DNA of 64,000 bases from Microlunatus flavus (GTDB taxonomy: Bacteria; Actinomycetota; Actinomycetes; Propionibacteriales; Propionibacteriaceae). Positions 19,755 through 27,852 of the stretch are shown here, piece after piece (the stretch's first letter is position 1; each line of letters begins with the position of its first letter). A program made the translations under genes and the position numbers. The notes beneath the pieces were generated by a model that saw only the letters and a program-made list of their open reading frames with translations, did not search any database and was not told where the DNA came from. The DNA lies in the NCBI RefSeq assembly GCF_900110855.1, contig NZ_FOFA01000011.1:58758-122757 (forward strand), written 5' to 3'.

Positions 19755-20360
19755 TCACCGGCTGACCCGGCCCGACCAGTTCGCGAGCCGTTCGGTCGGG
19801 CCGGCGTCGCCCGCCGGCTCCACCGGCTCGGCGAACGGGAAGCCCTCGCGGCCCTCGGGCGGCAGCACCCGGCGCATGGTCGCGTACGCCGGGGCGACGA
19901 GCGCGGGGTCGGCCTCGGCCTCCTGACCGGTGGCGCGGGCGAGGTCCCAGCCGTGCGTGAGGTTCTCCGCGAGGTAGACGCCGAGGACCGCCGCGCCGGG
20001 CACCTGCCCGAAGGGCGCCTCGACGAGCCGGCCGAGCGCGGCGGGGTCGGCCCAGGCCCGGCGGCCCTGCTCGACGCGCTCGCGGTAGTCCGCGACGACG
20101 TCGTCCGGGAGCGCGGGCACGAGCGCGGCGGCGTCCGAGGCCGGGCGGCCCGCTCCCATGACGACGAGCCGGTCGGCCACGCCGAAGACGTGGCGGACCA
20201 GGGTCTCCACGTCGAAGTCGGCGCAGGGCGTCGCCCCGCCCAGCTGGTCGGGCCGGACCTCCGCGAGCAGGCCGGCGACCCACTGCTGGGCGGCGTGCAC
20301 GGCCTCGCGCAGGTCGGGCAGCCCCTGCTCGGTCGCGGCGGCGGTGGTCGGTGCGGTCAT
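19755..20360 (-). CDS. TIGR03086/DinB-like (mycothiol-dependent maleylpyruvate isomerase N-domain type) protein
   Basis: 201 residues. Four-helix DinB-type protein with the actinobacterial TIGR03086 pattern: QLGGATPCADFDVETLVRHVFG, and a later ENLTHGWDLARATG, whose histidines would bind metal. Family members are thought to be thiol-dependent metalloenzymes; the substrate is unknown. ATG 20360 is chosen for the GGAGGACG immediately upstream on the minus strand. Divergent from the WYL regulator, with a palindromic operator in the gap, which suggests it is that regulator's target. Confidence 0.75.
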   Translation of the reverse strand: MTAPTTAAATEQGLPDLREAVHAAQQWVAGLLAEVRPDQLGGATPCADFDVETLVRHVFGVADRLVVMGAGRPASDAAALVPALPDDVVADYRERVEQGRRAWADPAALGRLVEAPFGQVPGAAVLGVYLAENLTHGWDLARATGQEAEADPALVAPAYATMRRVLPPEGREGFPFAEPVEPAGDAGPTERLANWSGRVSR

Positions 20361-20420
20361 GGCGTCCTCCTCGGTCCCAGGCCGTCGTCCGCGGCCGGTG
20401 TCGCCATCCTCGAACGCCAT

Positions 20421-20441
20421 ACCTGACGTCCTGTGTCAGGT
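20421..20441. promoter_or_regulatory. Palindromic operator between TIGR03086-type gene and WYL regulator
   Basis: ACCTGAC, seven bases, GTCAGGT: perfect 7-bp arms. It lies 8 bp upstream of the predicted -10 of the WYL regulator and about 60 bp from the divergent gene, well placed to control both. Confidence 0.6.
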
Positions 20442-20461
20442 TTTCCTGGCAGGATCGCGAC

Positions 20462-21448
20462 GTGCGGGCGGACCGGCTGCTGCGGGTGGTGGCGCTGCTG
20501 CGCGCGCACGGCCGGCTCAGCGCGGCCGACCTCGCCGCGCGCCTGGAGGTCAGCGAGCGGACGGTCCTGCGCGACATGGAAGCGCTGTCGGCGGCGGGGG
20601 TCCCGGTCTACGCCGAGCGCGGCCGGTCCGGCGGGTTCGCGCTGCTGCCCGGCTACCGCCCGGCCGTCGAGGACCTGACGGAGGCCGAGACGCAGGCCCT
20701 GCTGCTCAGCGGTGCCGGACGCGGGCCGGGCCAGGGCGCCGGTTCGGTGCAGGGTGCCGGGCTCGACGAGGCCCTGCGCAGCGCCGTCCGCAAGCTCTCC
20801 GTACGGCTCGCGCCCGAGCAGAGCCTCGCGGCCGACCGGGTCGCGGACCGGGTCGTCGTCGACCCCGGCGGCTGGTTCGGCGAGCAGGAGGAGCTGACCC
20901 ACCTGGCCGCCCTGCAGCGCGCGGTGTTCGGCGACCGGCGGCTGCGCGTGCGCTACCAGGGCCGCAACGACGCCCGCGGCTCGCTGCGGACGCTCGACCC
21001 GTACGGGCTGCTCCAGGCCCGCGGCACCTGGTACCTCGTCGCCGCGCACCGGGGCCGCCCGCACACCTACCGCGTGGACCGGGTCGAGGCTGCGGAGGTC
21101 CTCGACGAGGCGAGCGGGCGCCCGGCCGACCTCGACCTGCGGGCGCTGTGGGCCGAGCTGCGCGGCCGGTTCGCCCGCCGGCCCACGCTGACCGTGCGGC
21201 TCCAGGTCGCCGCCGGCCACCTGTCCGAGGTGCGCATCATGCTGGGCGCCGTCGGCAGCGGCCGGCCCCGCGTCGTGGCGGAGCAACCGACCGTCGTCGA
21301 GGTGGAGGTGCTGTCGGCCCACGCCGCGACGGCCGCGCTGGCCGGGTTCGGCGACCTGGTCCGCGTGCTCGACCCGCCCGAGGTCGTCGAGCACCTGCGC
21401 GGCAGCCTCGAGGCAGCGCGCGCGGTCTACGCCGAGCCGGCGGTCTGA
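20462..21448 (+). CDS. WYL-domain transcriptional regulator (DeoR-like HTH)
   Basis: 328 residues. N-terminal HTH_11 (RLLRVVALLRAHGRLSAADLA, then SERTVLRDMEAL) with the GRSGGFALLPGY wing, then a WYL ligand-binding domain (RNDARGSLRTLDPYGLLQARGTWYLVAAHRG) and a WCX tail. GTG 20462 is selected because CAGGAT ends 6 nt upstream; the frame itself opens at 20351. Likely autoregulated through the palindrome at 20421-20441. The 3' end overlaps the convergent GNAT gene by 22 bp. Confidence 0.85.
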   Translation: MRADRLLRVVALLRAHGRLSAADLAARLEVSERTVLRDMEALSAAGVPVYAERGRSGGFALLPGYRPAVEDLTEAETQALLLSGAGRGPGQGAGSVQGAGLDEALRSAVRKLSVRLAPEQSLAADRVADRVVVDPGGWFGEQEELTHLAALQRAVFGDRRLRVRYQGRNDARGSLRTLDPYGLLQARGTWYLVAAHRGRPHTYRVDRVEAAEVLDEASGRPADLDLRALWAELRGRFARRPTLTVRLQVAAGHLSEVRIMLGAVGSGRPRVVAEQPTVVEVEVLSAHAATAALAGFGDLVRVLDPPEVVEHLRGSLEAARAVYAEPAV

Positions 21449-22089
21449 GCCAGCCCGAGGAACCGCTGGAGCGGCTCGGCCCCGGTCACCTCCACCGGCT
21501 CGCCCCGCACCAGGTCCTCGGGGCGGAGCACGAGGTGCCGGGTCAGCGCCAGGCGTCCCTCGCGGACCGTGCGCAGGACGTCGCCCTCGCGGTAGCCGAC
21601 CTTGCGGCTGACGGCGAGCGAGGCCGGGTTGTCGACGAACGCGGCCGAGGTCACCTCGACGGCGCCCAGGTGGTCGACCAGCAGCGTGCAGACCGCCCGG
21701 CGCATCCGCGTGCCGATGCCGCGTCCCTGGTGCCGCCGGGCCAGCCAGGACCCGGTCAGGGCCGTGCGGGTCACCGCGTACGCGCCGCCGGCGAAGCCCT
21801 GGGTGCCGACCAGCTCGCCGTCCACGCGGACCGCCAGGTCGACCGACACGTGGTCGGGCCCGAAGGCGGCCCGCTCGGCCCAGTGGTGCGCGGCGAAGCG
21901 CCGGGGCTGCTCGTCGTGGGGCACGCGGGTCCACGGGAACGTGAAGGGCATGAAGTCCTCGGGGTGGATCCCCGAGCGCACGAGCTCGACGAGCCCGGGC
22001 AGGTCGTCGTCGCTGATCGCGCTCAGCGTCAGGTCACCGCTGCGCACGACGAGCCCGAAGGGCGGCCAGAGGTCGCTGGGGACGATCAT
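21427..22089 (-). CDS. GNAT-family N-acetyltransferase
   Basis: 220 residues with the RimJ/RimL-like pattern: LTLSAISDDDLPGLVELV, acetyl-CoA binding QGRGIGTRMRRAVCTLL (Q/RxxGxG/A), and FVDNPASLAVSRKVGYREG. ATG 22089 follows a CGGAG sequence; GAGGCT may be a -10. The acceptor is unknown. Its 3' end overlaps the WYL gene by 22 bp in convergent orientation. Confidence 0.8.
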   Translation of the reverse strand: MIVPSDLWPPFGLVVRSGDLTLSAISDDDLPGLVELVRSGIHPEDFMPFTFPWTRVPHDEQPRRFAAHHWAERAAFGPDHVSVDLAVRVDGELVGTQGFAGGAYAVTRTALTGSWLARRHQGRGIGTRMRRAVCTLLVDHLGAVEVTSAAFVDNPASLAVSRKVGYREGDVLRTVREGRLALTRHLVLRPEDLVRGEPVEVTGAEPLQRFLGLAQTAGSA

Positions 22090-22200
22090 GCTCCGAGCCT
22101 CGCGCACGGGGCCGGCACCTGTCGAAGCGGTTGTCTGGCTGCGAACGCCCTGAGCTCGCGGAAGGGCCGCCGAGGGACGCTCCCTGAGCGGGCGCTCGGC

Positions 22201-23484
22201 TCAGGCGCCGATGCGGTCGATGACCAGGGGTTGCCGCTCGACGGTGCCCGACCCGATGTCGAAGGCGTTCTCGAGCGCGGCGAACGCGCGCTCGAAGCGT
22301 TCCGGGGTGTCGGTGTGCAGCGTGAGCAGCGGCTCGCCCTCGCGGACCTTGTCGCCGACACCGGCGTGCCAGGTGACGCCGGCGGCGGCCTGCACGTCGT
22401 CGCCCGGCCGGGCGCGCCCTGCACCGAGGCGCCAGGCGGCGACGCCGACGGCCATCGCGTCGAGCCGGGTCAGGGTGCCGGTGGCCGGCGCGATCAGGTC
22501 CTCGGTCGCCTCGGCCTTCGGCAGCGGGGCGTCCGGGTCACCGCCCTGGGCGCGGATCATCGCCTTCCAGGTGTTGTACGCGCGGCCGTCTGCGAGCGCG
22601 TCGGCCGGGTCGACGTCGTCGCGCCCCGCTCCGGCGAGCATCTCGCGGGCCAGCGCCAGGGTGAGCTCGACGACGTCGGCGGGCCCGCCGCCCTGCAGCA
22701 CCTCGACCGACTCCGCGACCTCGACCGCGTTGCCGGCGCTGCGGCCCATGGGCGACTCCATCGCGGTCAGCAGGGCCACGGTGCGGACCCCGGCGTCGGT
22801 GCCGAGCGCGACCATCGTCTCGGCCAGCTCGCGGGCCGACGCCTCGTCCTTCATGAACGCGCCGGTCCCGACCTTGACGTCGAGCACCAGCGAGCCGGTG
22901 CCCTCCGCGATCTTCTTGCTCATGATCGACGAGGCGATCAGCGCGATCGACTCGACGGTGCCGGTGACGTCGCGCAGCGCGTACAGCTTCTTGTCCGCGG
23001 GCGCGAGCCCCGACCCCGCCGCGCAGATCACGGCGCCGACGTCCTCGAGCTGGGCGAGCATCTCCTCGTTGCTCAGCGAGGCCCGCCAGCCCGGGATCGC
23101 CTCGAGCTTGTCGAGCGTCCCGCCGGTGTGGCCGAGGCCACGCCCGGACAGCTGGGGCACGGCGACGCCGCAGGCCGCCACCAGCGGCGCGAGCGGCAGG
23201 GTGATCTTGTCGCCGACGCCGCCGGTGGAGTGCTTGTCGGCGGTGGGGCGCGAGAGCGAGGAGAAGTCGAGCCGCTCGCCCGACGCGATCATGGCGGCCG
23301 TCCAGCGGCTCAGCTCGTCGCGGTCCAGGCCGCGCAGCAGCACGGCCATGGCCAGCGCGGACATCTGCTCCTCGGCGACCGTGCCGTCGGTGTAGGCGGC
23401 GATCAGCCAGTCGATCTCCTCCGGGGCGAGCGTCCCGCCGTCGCGCTTGGTCTTGATCAGGTCCACCACGTCGAAGGCCGCCAT
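22201..23484 (-). CDS. deoA: Thymidine (pyrimidine-nucleoside) phosphorylase
   Basis: 427 residues. Phosphorolysis of thymidine/deoxyuridine in nucleoside salvage. Signature SGRGLGHTGGTLDKLEAIPGW near residue 115, phosphate loop KHSTGGVGDK near residue 84, and the C-terminal PYNP domain (DDVQAAAGVTWHAGVGDKV). On the minus strand a CAGACT box ends 7 nt before the ATG, suggesting a leaderless transcript. No other nucleoside-catabolism gene is adjacent. Confidence 0.93.
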   Translation of the reverse strand: MAAFDVVDLIKTKRDGGTLAPEEIDWLIAAYTDGTVAEEQMSALAMAVLLRGLDRDELSRWTAAMIASGERLDFSSLSRPTADKHSTGGVGDKITLPLAPLVAACGVAVPQLSGRGLGHTGGTLDKLEAIPGWRASLSNEEMLAQLEDVGAVICAAGSGLAPADKKLYALRDVTGTVESIALIASSIMSKKIAEGTGSLVLDVKVGTGAFMKDEASARELAETMVALGTDAGVRTVALLTAMESPMGRSAGNAVEVAESVEVLQGGGPADVVELTLALAREMLAGAGRDDVDPADALADGRAYNTWKAMIRAQGGDPDAPLPKAEATEDLIAPATGTLTRLDAMAVGVAAWRLGAGRARPGDDVQAAAGVTWHAGVGDKVREGEPLLTLHTDTPERFERAFAALENAFDIGSGTVERQPLVIDRIGA

Positions 23485-23536
23485 GGCGCCCAGTCTGCCG
23501 ACCGTCTCGGCGCGTCGGGTCCTCGCCCCGCCTCGA

Positions 23537-23542
23537 TAGGCT
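23537..23542 (+). promoter_or_regulatory. Predicted -10 box of the FAH-family gene
   Basis: TAGGCT ends exactly 7 nt before the ATG at 23550, the leaderless arrangement seen for several genes here. Confidence 0.45.
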
Positions 23543-23549
23543 GGCCCGC

Positions 23550-24371
23550 ATGCGTATCGCCCGTTTCGCCGCTGACGGCGACCCCCAGTACGGCGTCGTG
23601 GAGCTGGCGGAGGACGGCGGCAAGCACCCCGGCACCATCTCCGTGCTCACCGGCGACCCCATCGCCTCCCCGGTCGGTCTCACCGGCGAGCGTCGCGAGC
23701 TCGACGCCGTGCGCCTCCTCGCGCCGGTCATCCCGCGCAGCAAGGTCGTGGCCGTCGGCAAGAACTACGCCGCGCACGCCCGCGAGATGGGCGGCGAGGT
23801 GCCGGACACGCCGCTGACCTTCTTCAAGCCCAACACCTCGGTCATCGGGCCGGGTGAGCCGATCATCTACCCGACCACCACGCAGCACCTCTCCTACGAG
23901 GGCGAGCTGGCCGTGGTCATCGGCCGGATCTGCCGCGAGGTGCCGGTCGAGCGGGTCAAGGACGTGATCTTCGGCTACACCGTCGCCAACGACGTGACCG
24001 CGCGGGACCTGCAGAAGAGCGACGGGCAGTGGTCGCGGGCCAAGGGCTACGACACCTTCTGCCCGCTCGGTCCGTGGGTGACGACGCACCAGAGCCTCGC
24101 GGAGGTCGGGAACCTGCGGCTGACCACCACGCTCGACGGTCAGGTCGTGCAGGACGGCACGACCGCGGACATGGTCCTCGGCGTGGCCGAGGTGATCTCG
24201 TTCATCTCCTCGTACACCACGCTGCTGCCCGGCGACGTGATCCTCACCGGCACCCCGGAGGGCGTTGGCGCGATGCTGCCGGGCCAGGAGGTGACCGTGA
24301 CCGTCGAGGGCATCGGCTCGCTGACCAACGTCGTGGCGAGCGACCGCAGCACGAGCAAGGAGGACGCGTGA
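23550..24371 (+). CDS. Fumarylacetoacetate hydrolase family protein
   Basis: 273 residues. N-terminal DUF2437-like segment (MRIARFAADGDPQYGVVEL) followed by the FAH fold: KNYAAHAREMG, TSVIGPGEPI, YEGELAVVIG (metal-binding acidic residues), GYTVANDVTARDLQ and GTPEGVGAM. Members hydrolyse acylpyruvates or 2-hydroxyhepta-diene-type substrates; the substrate is not known here. Its TGA overlaps the gltX GTG (GTGA), so gltX is translationally coupled to it. Confidence 0.88.
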   Translation: MRIARFAADGDPQYGVVELAEDGGKHPGTISVLTGDPIASPVGLTGERRELDAVRLLAPVIPRSKVVAVGKNYAAHAREMGGEVPDTPLTFFKPNTSVIGPGEPIIYPTTTQHLSYEGELAVVIGRICREVPVERVKDVIFGYTVANDVTARDLQKSDGQWSRAKGYDTFCPLGPWVTTHQSLAEVGNLRLTTTLDGQVVQDGTTADMVLGVAEVISFISSYTTLLPGDVILTGTPEGVGAMLPGQEVTVTVEGIGSLTNVVASDRSTSKEDA

Positions 24372-25984
24372 GCGACGCGACCAGCTCGGCCGACCCCGCC
24401 GGCGCCGAGCAGGCCACCGGGCCCGAGGAGACCGGGCCCAGCCCGGACCAGCCGCTGCACGCCCCGCGTGACGACGCCCGCGTGCTCGGCGACCTCGCGC
24501 CCGAGCAGGTCCGGGTGCGGTTCCCGCCGTCGCCGACCGGCAACCTGCACGTCGGCAACGTCCGCAGCGCGCTGTTCAACTGGGTCTTCGCCCGCCACTA
24601 CGGCGGCACCTTCGTGCTGCGCGTCGAGGACACCGACGCCGGCCGCAACCTCGCGGAGTCCTACCAGGTCCTCTACGACTCGCTGACCTGGCTCGGCCTG
24701 GAGTGGGACGAGGGCCCCGGCGTCGGCGGCCCGTACGCGCCGTACGTGCAGAGCGAGCGCGGGGACGTCTACCGCGACGTGGCCGGGCGCCTGCTCGAGA
24801 GCGGCGCGGCCTACCGCTGCTACTGCACGCGCGAGGAGATCGAGGCGCGCGAGGCACTGCTGCCGAAGGGCGCCCCCTCGGGCTACGACGGCTTCTGCCG
24901 CAACCTGCCGGCCGAGCGCGTCGCGCAGCTCGAGGCGGTCGGGGCGCCGTCGGTGGTCCGGATGCGGGTGCCCGACGGCGACATCGTCTTCGACGACCTC
25001 GTGCGCGGCGAGGTGCGCTTCGCCGCCGAGCACGTGCCCGACTACGTCCTGGTGCGGGCCAACGGCGAGCCGCTCTACACGCTGGTCAACCCGGTCGACG
25101 ACGCGCTCATGGAGATCACCCACGTGCTGCGCGGGGAGGACCTGCTGCCGTCGACGCCGCGCCAGGTCGTCCTCTACGAGGCGCTCGCCCGCATCGGCGT
25201 AGGCCCGGGCCGCACCCCGCGCTTCGGCCACCTGCCGACGGTGCTCGGCGAGGGCAACCGCCGCCTGTCCAAGCGCGACAAGGGCTCCGGCCTGGCGGAG
25301 TACCGCGAGCAGGGCTACCTGCCCGAGGCGCTGCTGAACTACCTCGCGCTGCTCGGCTGGTCGATCGCGGAGGACCGTGACGTCTTCACCCTCGCCGAGA
25401 TGGTCGAGGCGTTCGACATCCTGCGCGTCAACGCCAACCCGGCCCGCTTCGACCCGCGCAAGTGCGAGGCGATCAACGCCTCCCACATCCGCCTGCTCGA
25501 CGTCGGCAGCCTGACCGAGGCGCTGGTGCCGTTCTTCGTCGGCGCCGGGCTGGTCGCCGACCCGCCCACGACCGAGCAGCACGCGCTGCTCGCCGCGGTC
25601 GCGCCGCTCGTGCAGGAGCGCATCCAGACGCTGTCCGAGGCGGTCGGGCTGGTGGCGTTCCTCTTCGTCGACGACGCCCGCATCCAGGTCGAGGACGGCC
25701 TCCTGAGCGCCCAGTCCGGGCCCGTGCTGGCCGCCGCCCGCGAGGCGCTGGCCGGGCTCCAGACGTTCGACGCCGCCGGCGTCGAGGCCGCCCTGCGCGC
25801 CGCGCTCGTCGACGGGCTCGGGCTCAAGCCGCGGCTGGCCTTCGGGCCCGTGCGGGCCGCGGTGACCGGGCGCAAGATCTCGCCGCCGCTGTTCGAGTCG
25901 ATCGAGCTGCTGGGGCGGGAGTCGACGCTCGCCCGCATCGACGCCGCGCAGGGCGCCGGTGCGGCCGACGCGCCGGCCCGCTGA
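24368..25984 (+). CDS. gltX: Glutamyl-tRNA synthetase
   Basis: 538 residues. Class I aminoacyl-tRNA synthetase: RFPPSPTGNLHVGNVRSALF contains the HIGH-equivalent HVGN, and RLSKRDKGSG the KMSKS equivalent. The catalytic core covers about residues 45-370, followed by the alpha-helical anticodon-binding domain. There is a roughly 40-residue acidic N-terminal extension before the core. GTG 24368 is chosen because it overlaps the upstream stop. The cognate tRNA-Glu and tRNA-Gln lie downstream; in organisms lacking GlnRS, GltX also charges tRNA-Gln with glutamate for GatCAB. Confidence 0.95.
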   Translation: MSDATSSADPAGAEQATGPEETGPSPDQPLHAPRDDARVLGDLAPEQVRVRFPPSPTGNLHVGNVRSALFNWVFARHYGGTFVLRVEDTDAGRNLAESYQVLYDSLTWLGLEWDEGPGVGGPYAPYVQSERGDVYRDVAGRLLESGAAYRCYCTREEIEAREALLPKGAPSGYDGFCRNLPAERVAQLEAVGAPSVVRMRVPDGDIVFDDLVRGEVRFAAEHVPDYVLVRANGEPLYTLVNPVDDALMEITHVLRGEDLLPSTPRQVVLYEALARIGVGPGRTPRFGHLPTVLGEGNRRLSKRDKGSGLAEYREQGYLPEALLNYLALLGWSIAEDRDVFTLAEMVEAFDILRVNANPARFDPRKCEAINASHIRLLDVGSLTEALVPFFVGAGLVADPPTTEQHALLAAVAPLVQERIQTLSEAVGLVAFLFVDDARIQVEDGLLSAQSGPVLAAAREALAGLQTFDAAGVEAALRAALVDGLGLKPRLAFGPVRAAVTGRKISPPLFESIELLGRESTLARIDAAQGAGAADAPAR

Positions 25985-25985
25985 C

Positions 25986-27032
25986 GTGGCGTCGGCCAAG
26001 GACCGGCAGCGTTCCGGCAACCCCGCCGTCCGCGGCGGGGTCCAGCCGCCGCGGGACCGCGCCTCCCGACCCGGGCGCCCCGCGCCCGCGGCGCCGCCTC
26101 GGGAGTTCGTCCCGGGGCTGCTGCCCGCCGACGGCGCCCCGTACCCGCTCGCGCTGCGCAACGCCGAGACGGTGTGGTGGCGCTCCGCGCTCGGCGCGCT
26201 GTTCGGGCTGTCGCTCTACCTGCTGCTGGTCATCCTCGTCAGCCAGCTGGTCGTCTACCTCGGCTGGATCGTCACGCACCCGGTCGACTACGCGACCTAC
26301 TCGGCGCAGGCGATCGCGTACCAGCGCCCGATCGGCCTGCTCGCCTCCAACGTCGGCATCGCCACCCTGATCCCGATCTCGCTCGCGCTGGTGCTGGTCA
26401 TCCACCACGCGAGGACGCACTGGCTGTTCTCGGTGCAGCCGGGCATCCGCTGGCGCTACCTGCTCGTCTGCCTCGGCGTCTCCGCCGTCGTGTTCGTCGG
26501 GATCCAGGCGGTCATGGAGCAGCTCGCCTCGTCGGGCCGGGTCGCCCCGCAGCCCGGGTTCGTGCTGTTCGCCGCCGTCGTGCTGATCTCCTCGCCGATC
26601 CAGGCGGCCGCCGAGGAGATCTTCTTCCGCGGCTACCTGATGCAGGCGCTCGGCAGCGCGAACTCCAGGCCCTGGTTCGGCGTCGTGGCGTCGGCGCTGG
26701 TCTTCGCCCTGATGCACGGGACCCAGAACCTCGCGCTGTTCGTCAACCGGCTGGCCTTCGGCCTGCTCGCCGGGCTGCTCGTCTGGCTGGTCGGCGGTCT
26801 CGAGGCCGGCATCGCCGCCCACGTGCTCAACAACATCGTGGCCTTCGGCTGGGCCGGCCTGACGACGTCCATCGCGACGCTGCGGGCCGTGCAGTCGCTG
26901 ACCTGGGCGCAGTCCGGTTTGCAGATCCTCGCCTTCGTCGTCTGCGCCGCGCTCACCCTGCTGGTCGCCCGGCTCATGAAGCTGCGGACGAGGGTCGACC
27001 TGTCGGCGCCGGGGGTCACCTCGCGCGCCTGA
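25986..27032 (+). CDS. CPBP-family intramembrane glutamic endopeptidase (Abi/Rce1-like)
   Basis: 348 residues, with a proline/arginine-rich cytoplasmic N-terminus and about eight membrane helices. The three CPBP motifs are all present: EEIFFRG (EExxxR), FALMHG (FxxxH) and HVLNN (HxxxN/B), as in Rce1-type CAAX proteases and bacteriocin-immunity proteins. The GTG start lies 1 nt after the gltX stop, so it is in the same operon. The substrate is unknown. Confidence 0.85.
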   Translation: MASAKDRQRSGNPAVRGGVQPPRDRASRPGRPAPAAPPREFVPGLLPADGAPYPLALRNAETVWWRSALGALFGLSLYLLLVILVSQLVVYLGWIVTHPVDYATYSAQAIAYQRPIGLLASNVGIATLIPISLALVLVIHHARTHWLFSVQPGIRWRYLLVCLGVSAVVFVGIQAVMEQLASSGRVAPQPGFVLFAAVVLISSPIQAAAEEIFFRGYLMQALGSANSRPWFGVVASALVFALMHGTQNLALFVNRLAFGLLAGLLVWLVGGLEAGIAAHVLNNIVAFGWAGLTTSIATLRAVQSLTWAQSGLQILAFVVCAALTLLVARLMKLRTRVDLSAPGVTSRA

Positions 27033-27110
27033 CGAGGGGAGTCCGGTGGCCGACGGGCGCTCGCCGACGCGCCGCTCGGGCCGGTGTGACGTCTCCGACA
27101 ACCCGCCGGT

Positions 27111-27140
27111 TTGAGTCGGAGTGCAGGTCTCCGGTAGTGT
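27111..27140 (+). promoter_or_regulatory. Promoter of the tRNA-Gln/tRNA-Glu unit
   Basis: TTGAGT (27111-27116) and TAGTGT (27135-27140) are separated by 18 nt, about 65 nt upstream of tRNA-Gln. Confidence 0.5.
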
Positions 27141-27203
27141 TTCTCCTCGTGCTCCTGAGCAGGGAGCACCGTCTGGGAAGAGTCCTCCAGGGCTCGACCG
27201 AGA

Positions 27204-27275
27204 TGGGGTATGGGGTAATTGGCAGCCCGGCTGATTCTGGTTCAGTTAGTCTAGGTTCGAGTCCTAGTACCCCAG
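27204..27275 (+). tRNA. tRNA-Gln (anticodon CTG)
   Basis: A complete cloverleaf: acceptor TGGGGTA/TACCCCA, anticodon arm GCTGA-TTCTGGT-TCAGT with anticodon CTG, and T-arm loop GGTTCGAGTCC. Discriminator G; CCA is not encoded. Lies 14 nt before tRNA-Glu. Confidence 0.95.
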
Positions 27276-27289
27276 CGCAGGACAGCTAG

Positions 27290-27362
27290 GGCCCCGTTGT
27301 GTAGCGGCCTAGCACGCCGCCCTCTCAAGGCGGTAGCGCGGGTTCGAATCCCGTCGGGGCTA
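27290..27362 (+). tRNA. tRNA-Glu (anticodon CTC), probable ICE attachment gene
   Basis: Acceptor GGCCCCG/CGGGGCT (one G-U pair at the end), anticodon stem CCGCC/GGCGG around loop CTCTCAA (anticodon CTC), and T-arm GCGGG-TTCGAAT-CCCGT. CCA is not encoded. An excisionase and an integrase follow within 500 bp, so its 3' end is the likely attachment site; no second copy of the 3' end was noticed in the window. Confidence 0.92.
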
Positions 27363-27654
27363 CTCAAGAAAGTCCGTTCTCACTAGGGCGGATGTTTCGC
27401 GAGAACATTGAACGCCTATCTAGTTTGAGTCCGCAGGCCTCATTTAGGCCTCACTATGCACCGCTGTCCGTGCTGGCGAGGTGTCCCTTTGATCTGCTCC
27501 TGACCTCGGTCGGGGCCGTTGCTAGCGGCGGTGCGGGGGTCGCCTGCCTCACCCTGCTGTTGCGATCGGGTGAGTGCCGACGTCGGCCGACCTGCTTGTG
27601 GAGGACGGTGGCGCCTCTTCGACGTCACCGGCATCCAGCAGAGGAGGGCGGCGC
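27363..27654. other. ICE left end, non-coding
   Basis: About 290 bp between tRNA-Glu and the excisionase-like gene. It holds no convincing gene; frames that cross it are low in actinobacterial codon bias. It probably contains the integrase/excisionase binding sites and a promoter, but no clear repeat was resolved. Confidence 0.4.
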
Positions 27655-27849
27655 GTGCCCGACGAGGTGGAGCGGCTCCTCACGATCCACGAGCTCAGCG
27701 CGATGCTGGGCGTTCCCGTCGCCACGCTCTACGGCTGGCGCCACCGCGGCGAGGGTCCGCAGGGCTACCGGATCGGTCGGTACGTGCGCTACCGACGGGC
27801 TGGAGTCGAGGCTTGGCTCGCCACACGGGCGGACGTCCGGAGCGGGTAG
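27655..27849 (+). CDS. Small HTH protein, excisionase/AlpA-like
   Basis: 64 residues from GTG 27655, with GAGGAGGG 8 nt upstream. The body, LLTIHELSAMLGVPVATLYGWRHRGEGPQGYRIGRYVRYR, is the HTH_17/excisionase winged-helix pattern. It directly precedes the integrase (3 nt gap), the normal xis-int arrangement of actinobacterial integrative elements, so it is likely the recombination directionality factor. A longer frame opens at 27574 but lacks a ribosome-binding site. Confidence 0.8.
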   Translation: MPDEVERLLTIHELSAMLGVPVATLYGWRHRGEGPQGYRIGRYVRYRRAGVEAWLATRADVRSG

Positions 27850-27852
27850 CTG

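Noticed and set aside
20158..23817. A 1219-codon open frame on the plus strand
   Set aside because: It is the high-GC shadow of the TIGR03086-type, WYL, GNAT and deoA genes; all four have recognisable domains in other frames.
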